NCBI GenBank assembly: GCA_014084085.1
Contig: NPFB01000216.1
Span: 33,688 to 44,764, forward strand
Length of the DNA: 11,077 nucleotides
Direction of reading: 5' to 3'
Source: Hondaea fermentalgiana
Taxonomy: Eukaryota > Sar > Bigyra > Thraustochytrida > Thraustochytriidae
The notes beneath the pieces were generated by a model that worked only from the letters and a program-made list of their open reading frames with translations, had not been told where the DNA came from and ran no database searches. Position numbers and translations under genes: made by a program. Within the stretch, counting starts at the first letter, position 1, and every line of letters begins with the position of its first letter. Shown here piece after piece: positions 6,301-11,077 of the stretch.

Positions 6301-9300
6301 CGAACTTCGCCTTGAACCAAGCTCACGCAAGCGGGGGAGCGGTGGCACTCGACGCAGGAGCACAAATGGACTTTCAGGAGGTTACTTTCGACTCGAACAT
6401 GGCTCAAGGACAGGGCGGAGCATTGTACGCAGGTGCGGGTTCGTCTACAACCGTAAGAAAGGCCAGCTTCCTCAATAACGCGGCAAGCTATACCTGCCGC
6501 GAGTACACAGTCTGCAACCTGAAAAGGGTAACCGGAAACCGAATGCCTTGCGAGGCCAGCAATGGCATGGTGGCCGTGCTCGACGAGGCAGGTGAAGCGC
6601 CCATGTCTCTTGGCTGCACAAAAGGTGTTGGTGGCAGCATCTATCTCGCTGCTGGCGTGACGGCGCACATCCACCAATGCAATTTCGCTGCAAGCAACCC
6701 GTTGCCCAGCATCGACGCCGAGGCATCATACTCGGACGCGATCGGCAACACGAAGCGCTTCGCGGCCGAGGCTGGAAAGCACGTGTACGCTGCGTCTCGC
6801 TTCCGTCTCTCCGAGACCAGCTTTGATGGTGGCGCAGACGCCTTTGCCCCGTCGACAGCCGTCATTGGATGTCCCAAGACGTGCTCATCGTCAGGAACGT
6901 GCTCGCGTGACGGACAGGTTTCCCCAAGTGTAGCATGCACATGCGCGGGCGCTTTCGAGGGTGACAACGGCTATGACGAAGGTGGGTGCACGCAACGAAG
7001 AGTTAAAGATGTCCGGGCAAGTAGCTTCGCTTTCAACGAGACCACCAGCAGCGATGGCGACGCTAATGGCGATGGTGATGGTGGTGCCGCTGCTGCTGAT
7101 GGCTCAGCTCAAGTGTCGTGGACGTGGGCGTACGAAGACGTTGACTATTTTGTAGTGTATCGCACTGCCGACCGCTCAAGCACGCTCGCGTCTTCGGACG
7201 AGTGGGCATCGTGTGCCAGTGTCGAGGAGGCCTCAACGTTGGTGAGTGATTGCATTAAGATTGAAGACCCTTTTGCGCGGTCGGCCGCGCTTGGGCTTCG
7301 CTTTAACGTTTCGAGTTTCTTTCGCGTCATTGCAGTCGTAAATGGCCAAGAAAGCGCGCAGAGTGACCCGATGAGCTCGGCATCCATAATCTGTGACGCC
7401 GGCTCAGAGCAAATTCCAACGCTGGAAGACGGTGTATTCACTTGCGAGGAGTGCCCCCGAGGTACCTTCGTGCAGAACAGTGAAGTTGGATGTTTACCAT
7501 GTCCGAACGAGCTGCAGACGACCTTGGGCGTGGCCACGAGCGAAGAAGACTGCTTGGCGCCGCGCGGCTTTTACCAGATTACTGCTATCGACGATGATGG
7601 TCAGGAAGAGGTGCAGGTGCTTCCGTGTGGTGAAGGGATACTATGTACGGCACCAGGGCTCACACTCGACAAACTGGTTCTTGAACCTGGTTTTTGGCGT
7701 CCTTCCTTGACCTCAAGCAATGTGCTTCCTTGTCCACTGGCGAAGGCATGCATCGGTGGATCTGGAAGCTCAGGATCGGACGTTTCCAGACGACGCGAGT
7801 TATCACTGTGGACTTCGCCAGTGTATTGTACAGAAGGCCACACGGGACCGTACTGTTATGTGTGCCAAAGCGGATTCAGCAAAGATGACAGCGGGTTATG
7901 CTCAGAGTGTACCGACGATAAGCTCAAACGAGAACGAGGCATCTTTGGCGCGGCCCTTGTCTTCGTCTTTGTGGTATGGCCTCTGATTATTGCTGCAGTT
8001 TTTAGCTCTTCTCTCAAAGCCGAGAGGAAGAAGAGGAAGAGGAAGAAGAAGCAGATGCAGCCCTCAAGTGTAAGTCCAGCGCCCAAAAATCATAGCTGGA
8101 GCAAAGCTCGCACGTCAATGTCTCGAGCCATGACTCAATCATACTCAGCAATGATGAGCTTTCGGGGGCCGATGACCATTATGATCGCTTTTGTCCAGGT
8201 TGTGTCGGGCATTCAACGAGTCTTTGGGCCAACGTACTCTTGGGTAGAAGATTGGTCATGGTTCCCCGCTGCATTTTCATGGACAAACGTGGATCCCACG
8301 GGACTTCCTGCACTGACGGGCTGTCTGATAGCCAATGACCATACGAGCAGACTACTGATGGCGACACTTTTGCCGATTCTTTTGCTGACAGTGCTTGCCC
8401 TAATGCACTTGGCGACGCGGTGTCTCTTTGCATGGACGCCAGAGCGACGGGTTTGCTTAGCCTCGTCTTCAATCTACATTATCGCAATGCTGTTGTTCCT
8501 GGTCTTTCCATCTGTAAACACGACGATCGTACAAACCTTTGTATGTGACACCTTTGAGGATGGGTCTCGTGCACTTCGCTTTGACTACACAACCGACTGC
8601 GATGAAAGGGACTGGGTCTTCTGGTATGCTGTGCTGATGGTATTGGTGTACCAAGTGGGCCCCATTGTGCTCTTTGTCATGCTCATTGCACAAAGCGACA
8701 AGCCCACGCTCCAAGGGGCCTCGTTTCTTTACGAGTTTTACGACGAGCAGACAAAGGATTCCAAACAAGGATGCTTTCGCTTCCGGCGATATTACGAGGT
8801 CTTTGAGCTCGTGCGCAAATTACTACTCACGTCGGTGGTTCTGGTCGTTGCGGACGGCACCTTGGCTCAGGTTGCCTTTGCTCTTTGCGTGACCTTTTTT
8901 GCGGCGCTTGTGCAAACTTTGGTGCGGCCATATTCGCAAGGGCTTGATAATGTGCTCGCAACCGTGGTGCACGCGCAGCTCTTTCTTTTGCTTAGCGGGC
9001 TTTTGATTTCATCTGTTGTCCAGAACCTCTTTGCGTTCAGGGTCAGCATGGCTGTCATGCTGTGCCTCAGTGTTCCTCTGGCACTTTTTATCGTCTGCAA
9101 GAGGCTGCGAGAGGGACAGCGACAACCGATGCAGGACCTCGGCCAAGGCGCTCAGAGCGAGATACAAGACGGCGCAATTATGCTGCATGGGCAGGAGGCA
9201 GCAAGACGATCGAATGAAGGGGAAGACGGCGGAAACGCGGAAGGCAGAGCTGGATTTTCGTATGTGATCGGCAACGAATCGCGACCTGCGTTTTATGTTG

Positions 9301-9527
9301 AGAAGCAGAGAGGAAGCATTTGGGGCTCCTTTGAAGAAGAAGACAAACAACATGACAGTGCCGCTCCTGTCGTTGGCGCAACTCTCCTTTTCGATCCTTG
9401 CAATTCATCTTCTGATTGCAGGAGCACTGTAACGATGGCAACGACGGGATCTGATCAGGATACATCGGTCGTCACCGAAAGTGTTGAACTTGTCGATGCC
9501 AGGACGTGCTCTCTCACATTGCAGTAG
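3315..9527 (+). CDS. Giant modular surface protein: propeller, Pmp-type beta-helix, EGF/FN3/Cys-rich modules, polytopic membrane domain
   Basis: A 2070-residue protein without introns. The start is the first in-frame ATG, which opens directly with a signal peptide (basic MPVTR, hydrophobic to about residue 19, cut near AHG/E at 25). Residues 45-455: seven repeated strands such as NPAVACDSDNDCLVAFT, RLPTIAADDENNVVLVWE and DVTLAASPHKDLWLAAWE, plus one Asp box SKDDGQTW (385-392), as in sialidase/BNR propellers. Residues 620-1180: parallel beta-helix with GGA[I/V/L/F] (797, 829, 855, 883, 949, 980, 1007, 1034) and FxxN (816, 846, 874, 970, 998, 1025, 1052), the chlamydial Pmp signature. Then EGF-like (C1186-C1225), FN3-like (about 1264-1357), GCC2/GCC3 or TNFR-like Cys-rich (1360-1413) and a second Cys-rich block (1438-1532). 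About nine hydrophobic segments: 1543-1563, 1618-1638, 1680-1700, 1715-1733, 1768-1792, 1833-1847, 1851-1870, 1879-1902, 1908-1928. A basic run (1568-1580) follows the first. The motif RYYEVFELVRKLLLTS (1825-1840) and LVRPY (1869-1873) resemble the polytopic, TRP-like C-terminal domain of protist surface proteins. The cytosolic tail is 1929-2070. I infer an adhesin or receptor; ligand and channel activity are unknown. Confidence 0.9.
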   Translation: MPVTRVWLWLAAAAALALTSGKAHGEAAAGWGDREILFSVKSDRGSFNPAVACDSDNDCLVAFTNKGKRLKYKFRPAGGSWGDFVNALDPSTKQEQVQVAVYGKNKGWVLSFRDATINESGERLHSIKVAYITKDDASAGSAWTGSSKSVPLQVSQAFNDNSANRLPTIAADDENNVVLVWETSSEHTLGDDINIGSDKDLVSVSFTISNGSPIQESDLTEATTVFSGVETDSFQDRNPIIFKSPHDQRLVVGSTASMAGGVADIFVSETEVDVCAWNDRLRITNFDGKDADVTLAASPHKDLWLAAWEHKGVGIRYARLQHNENDKLSVESLGFIAEIAFPYMQGDEQVVLVADPMRDLHWAVFYRYRTAKESPRKYRLVFRVSKDDGQTWSDAYYADSEASSDYGRIAPVALASPLDEYMVVVHGSENVFSLNTTGTALFNIAANSASQRVPVVDYEEPGTSYSCLAVELPQNGTSLDLGDIIGSVVPSMVRCIEIAVPDATPDSAIHLNLELRFDIELMEEYLGPCPFNFIGIREDNALNSGDFSLADSGILPRRLCAAQRYEDIRVAAGSLFVFMNSGERGLSGENQGAKPLALEAWMTPGRTGLPSDTENPAFEVRAASSFEELRDHLQDDTFVHGRVTITSNYLSIARELVIRQKTNISLVADEGMDVYFHGDDILHVERGAVLWLLRGITFSRQLPGIDAVQLGDEYSDDGDIDDEIKKEEEEEEEDDVQQRFGGLVFVEGRVGRIESCAFLDSEPTGSLGMRVGGGLLVDGTVDVIHSTTFDNMKATQGGAMAVTVHGHVSTIQDSIFVRNRQYKIQAGVGGAIAVFGTIGTIAGSTFQENHCNSGGGAIAVEDGGAIDRILDTDFVGNDADLYGGAVQFNAGSQMPSLWRGGMLLNNRALGGAAVYVTGALASPQVYGSCETGAVCFQNLGVEGNVGVSGGAFFFDENPSIDFFQIANMSFTNNSVSLGSGGAVLASGATMISVSWSNFALNQAHASGGAVALDAGAQMDFQEVTFDSNMAQGQGGALYAGAGSSTTVRKASFLNNAASYTCREYTVCNLKRVTGNRMPCEASNGMVAVLDEAGEAPMSLGCTKGVGGSIYLAAGVTAHIHQCNFAASNPLPSIDAEASYSDAIGNTKRFAAEAGKHVYAASRFRLSETSFDGGADAFAPSTAVIGCPKTCSSSGTCSRDGQVSPSVACTCAGAFEGDNGYDEGGCTQRRVKDVRASSFAFNETTSSDGDANGDGDGGAAAADGSAQVSWTWAYEDVDYFVVYRTADRSSTLASSDEWASCASVEEASTLVSDCIKIEDPFARSAALGLRFNVSSFFRVIAVVNGQESAQSDPMSSASIICDAGSEQIPTLEDGVFTCEECPRGTFVQNSEVGCLPCPNELQTTLGVATSEEDCLAPRGFYQITAIDDDGQEEVQVLPCGEGILCTAPGLTLDKLVLEPGFWRPSLTSSNVLPCPLAKACIGGSGSSGSDVSRRRELSLWTSPVYCTEGHTGPYCYVCQSGFSKDDSGLCSECTDDKLKRERGIFGAALVFVFVVWPLIIAAVFSSSLKAERKKRKRKKKQMQPSSVSPAPKNHSWSKARTSMSRAMTQSYSAMMSFRGPMTIMIAFVQVVSGIQRVFGPTYSWVEDWSWFPAAFSWTNVDPTGLPALTGCLIANDHTSRLLMATLLPILLLTVLALMHLATRCLFAWTPERRVCLASSSIYIIAMLLFLVFPSVNTTIVQTFVCDTFEDGSRALRFDYTTDCDERDWVFWYAVLMVLVYQVGPIVLFVMLIAQSDKPTLQGASFLYEFYDEQTKDSKQGCFRFRRYYEVFELVRKLLLTSVVLVVADGTLAQVAFALCVTFFAALVQTLVRPYSQGLDNVLATVVHAQLFLLLSGLLISSVVQNLFAFRVSMAVMLCLSVPLALFIVCKRLREGQRQPMQDLGQGAQSEIQDGAIMLHGQEAARRSNEGEDGGNAEGRAGFSYVIGNESRPAFYVEKQRGSIWGSFEEEDKQHDSAAPVVGATLLFDPCNSSSDCRSTVTMATTGSDQDTSVVTESVELVDARTCSLTLQ
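5487..5515 (+). repeat. Purine-only GAG/GAA microsatellite encoding an acidic run
   Basis: Twenty-nine purines made of GAG and GAA codons encode most of the Lys/Glu run around residues 725-733, which with flanking Asp forms an acidic stretch (about 712-735) inside the beta-helix region. It is in frame and looks like a codon-level expansion. Confidence 0.85.
8022..8051 (+). repeat. Purine-only AGG/AAG microsatellite encoding a basic run
   Basis: Thirty purines encode the Lys/Arg cluster ERKKRKRKKK (about residues 1570-1579), directly after the first membrane segment. By the positive-inside rule it marks the cytosolic face. Confidence 0.85.
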
Positions 9528-9782
9528 AATCAGAACGCAAAGAATTCTAGTTGATCATTTATCGAATGTGTCCTTTCACGTTGGCGTCTAGCAGGCAACG
9601 CCAGAAGCGTGCGCTCGGACACGCCAGTGTACTCATTTCATTTCGATCTTGTTGATCCGCAGCTTGAAAAAGTCCAAGCCATAGGAAATCTCCGTGCGTG
9701 GGCTTGCACGCCTCAAGATCGCGCTCACTTCCAAGGTCAACTTGCGTCTGAACTGCGGCGAAGAAACAGACTTTTGGGGGCA

Positions 9783-9788
9783 TTTATT
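9783..9788 (-). terminator. AATAAA poly(A) signal of the minus-strand gene
   Basis: TTTATT on the plus strand is AATAAA on the minus strand, about 36 bases after that gene's TGA. The 296-base interval 9528-9823 lies between two convergent stops. I see no AATAAA for the plus-strand gene in it and no other gene I can support. Confidence 0.65.
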
Positions 9789-9823
9789 TGTCCGTTCAAT
9801 GATTCATTCCAATTCCATGCCTT

Positions 9824-11077
9824 TCACACGAGGTATGCAAACTCCTTTTGTCCAGCAGGCATGCGGTCAGCAAAGTCGGGGCAGTACCGGTCTTGGACTG
9901 CGCGAAGGAAGATGTCTGCAATATAATAATAAACCGAGCTTTCGTCTGGATCCTCGGCCAGAAAGGCCTGAAAAATGAGGCGCACGCGTTTTTTACGGTG
10001 CGAAGCCAAAGCTTGGGCAATGTACTTTTCCTTGTGCGTGCATAGCGCATCCTTGGTCTCAATCGCCTCTTTCAAAAGCGCGTGTTTTTGTTGTATCAAA
10101 TGTGCTTGTACGAGGTAGTCGGCCTTGGTCGTATACTCTTTGCGAATGGGCGCAGCCAGAGCGTCGAGCATGTCCGTGACGAGAATCTCCTCGAAAAGCG
10201 TGTTGGCGGCAATTGACGTTCCATATAGCGCCGAATTGTCCCGGAACCAATAAGGCCAGCGACACAAGTTGTGTTTCCCTGGGGCAAGCTCTTTGGCTTC
10301 GGGCGAAGCCTCGAGTTCTGCGCACTTTTTCTCTGTAAAGGCCCGTTCTCGCAAGACTTCAATCGCTTTCAAAAGTCGGTCGCAGAATGCGAGGGCTTGG
10401 TCTGCGCGCACGTAAAAGGAACTTTGCAAGTGAGAGCGCTCCGTAAACGCGTTCGGGACGACTTCTTGGAGGCCCATTTCCTCGGCGGTAAATTTCCCAA
10501 GCTGAGCAAACGTCAGGGGAACGCCTAGAAAGCCCTCGCCGAGCCATGCATCGTGTTTCTCCGGATGCAGCCAGAGGAGCCCGGGGAGAAGGACAGAGTC
10601 TGCGTCGACTCGCAGTACAAAGTCATAGGCTCCAGACGTTACGGCTTGGCGGAACGCAGGTTCGCCCAAAAACAGCAAAGACTGCGCGAACCTGTACGCG
10701 CCGGGTTGTATGGTGGATGTCTTCGCGTAATAACATTGTGCGTTTGAAAGCGAGCCAAAGGCGGTCTCTTCTTTGACGAGGTGCTCCTCGTCCCCAAGGT
10801 AAGTGCACCCCATGTTGACCACGCCTTCGCAGGCGTCCGGTTCGCAGGCGACGAAGAGGTCCGGCACCACGCCGCCGCTCGTCTCCATGGTGCGGAGCGC
10901 CAGCTGCTGCCACGACGGCCACAGCAAGAAGTCGAACTGCCACTTGTGCGTCTGCGCGAGCTCGGTGGCCACGAGCGAGCGCACGAAGCCCTTGGCGCGC
11001 AGCCTCTGCGCGAGCGAGACCGGCCTCCCGCCGCCCGCCGCGCCGGCGTCGCCATCCCGCGGCGCCAGCAGCACGCC
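9824..11077 (-). CDS. Putative glycosyltransferase-fold protein (DUF7164-like), 5' end outside window
   Basis: At least 417 residues, read on the minus strand to a TGA at 9826-9824. The frame is still open at the window edge. The first possible start there is a GTG, so I take the gene as 5'-partial. Residue numbers below count that GTG codon (11074) as 1. Visible features: FDFLLWPSWQQLAL (48-61), DLFVACEPDACEG (72-84), YRFAQSLLFL (127-136), the central YDFVLRVDADSVLLPGLL (150-167) with an Asp-Ala-Asp of the DxD type (157-159) that binds metal and nucleotide sugar in many GT-A enzymes, GEGFLGVPLTF (179-189), and WPYWFRDNSALYGTSIAAN (273-291). This pattern resembles the DUF7164 family of algae and stramenopiles, which has a nucleotide-diphospho-sugar-transferase-like fold. 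The C-terminal third is charged and helical. Donor, acceptor and any N-terminal signal are unknown. It converges on the large surface-protein gene with 296 bases between the stops. Confidence 0.8.
   Translation of the reverse strand, partial: GVLLAPRDGDAGAAGGGRPVSLAQRLRAKGFVRSLVATELAQTHKWQFDFLLWPSWQQLALRTMETSGGVVPDLFVACEPDACEGVVNMGCTYLGDEEHLVKEETAFGSLSNAQCYYAKTSTIQPGAYRFAQSLLFLGEPAFRQAVTSGAYDFVLRVDADSVLLPGLLWLHPEKHDAWLGEGFLGVPLTFAQLGKFTAEEMGLQEVVPNAFTERSHLQSSFYVRADQALAFCDRLLKAIEVLRERAFTEKKCAELEASPEAKELAPGKHNLCRWPYWFRDNSALYGTSIAANTLFEEILVTDMLDALAAPIRKEYTTKADYLVQAHLIQQKHALLKEAIETKDALCTHKEKYIAQALASHRKKRVRLIFQAFLAEDPDESSVYYYIADIFLRAVQDRYCPDFADRMPAGQKEFAYLV

Noticed and set aside
9559..9926. Overlapping frames on both strands in the convergent 3' region
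   Set aside because: No ATG start on the plus strand; the minus-strand frame lies beyond the poly(A) signal of the minus-strand gene. Both look protein-like in places, but neither has a recognisable domain.
1..11077. Bacterial origin, operons, CRISPR or insertion sequences
   Set aside because: No Shine-Dalgarno-linked gene strings, no CRISPR-type repeat-spacer pattern and no transposase; the tRNA lacks encoded CCA and has pol III signals, and AATAAA signals follow two genes.

Overview
This looks like nuclear DNA from a microbial eukaryote with compact, intron-poor genes. The evidence is three long uninterrupted reading frames separated by a few hundred bases, AATAAA-type poly(A) signals just after two of the stops, a proline tRNA gene with A and B boxes, no encoded CCA and a split oligo-T pol III terminator, a mitochondrial-type targeting peptide on a valine-catabolism enzyme, and a huge secreted/multispanning surface protein. 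I lean towards a stramenopile, most like a thraustochytrid (labyrinthulomycete), because such large beta-helix/Cys-rich/multi-TM proteins and DUF7164-like glycosyltransferase-fold proteins are typical there. This placement is inference; oomycetes or other algae-related protists are not excluded.

Layout: 1-51 is a (CTG)17 microsatellite cut by the window edge. 52-533 is a non-coding upstream region with GAGC and CG microsatellites. 534-1823 (+) encodes a mitochondrial 3-hydroxyisobutyryl-CoA hydrolase (HIBCH), followed by a poly(A) signal. 1852-2542 is intergenic; it holds a polypyrimidine mirror repeat and then, at 2345-2525, an unusual run of consecutive perfect or near-perfect hairpins. 2543-2614 (+) is tRNA-Pro(UGG) with its terminator. 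2638-3314 is the upstream region of the next gene, with a TATA-like box and an imperfect direct repeat. 3315-9527 (+) encodes a 2070-residue modular membrane protein: signal peptide, sialidase/BNR-like seven-unit propeller, Pmp-type beta-helix (GGA[I/V] and FxxN motifs), EGF-like, FN3-like and Cys-rich modules, about nine membrane segments and a cytosolic tail. 9824-11077 (-) is the C-terminal part of a putative glycosyltransferase-fold (DUF7164-like) protein that runs off the right edge and converges on the large gene.

The genes do not form an operon or an obvious pathway. The most interesting item is the large receptor- or adhesin-like protein, whose ectodomain combines a bacterial-type propeller and a chlamydial-Pmp-type helix on a polytopic membrane anchor. 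Second is the unexplained hairpin cluster directly upstream of the tRNA gene.
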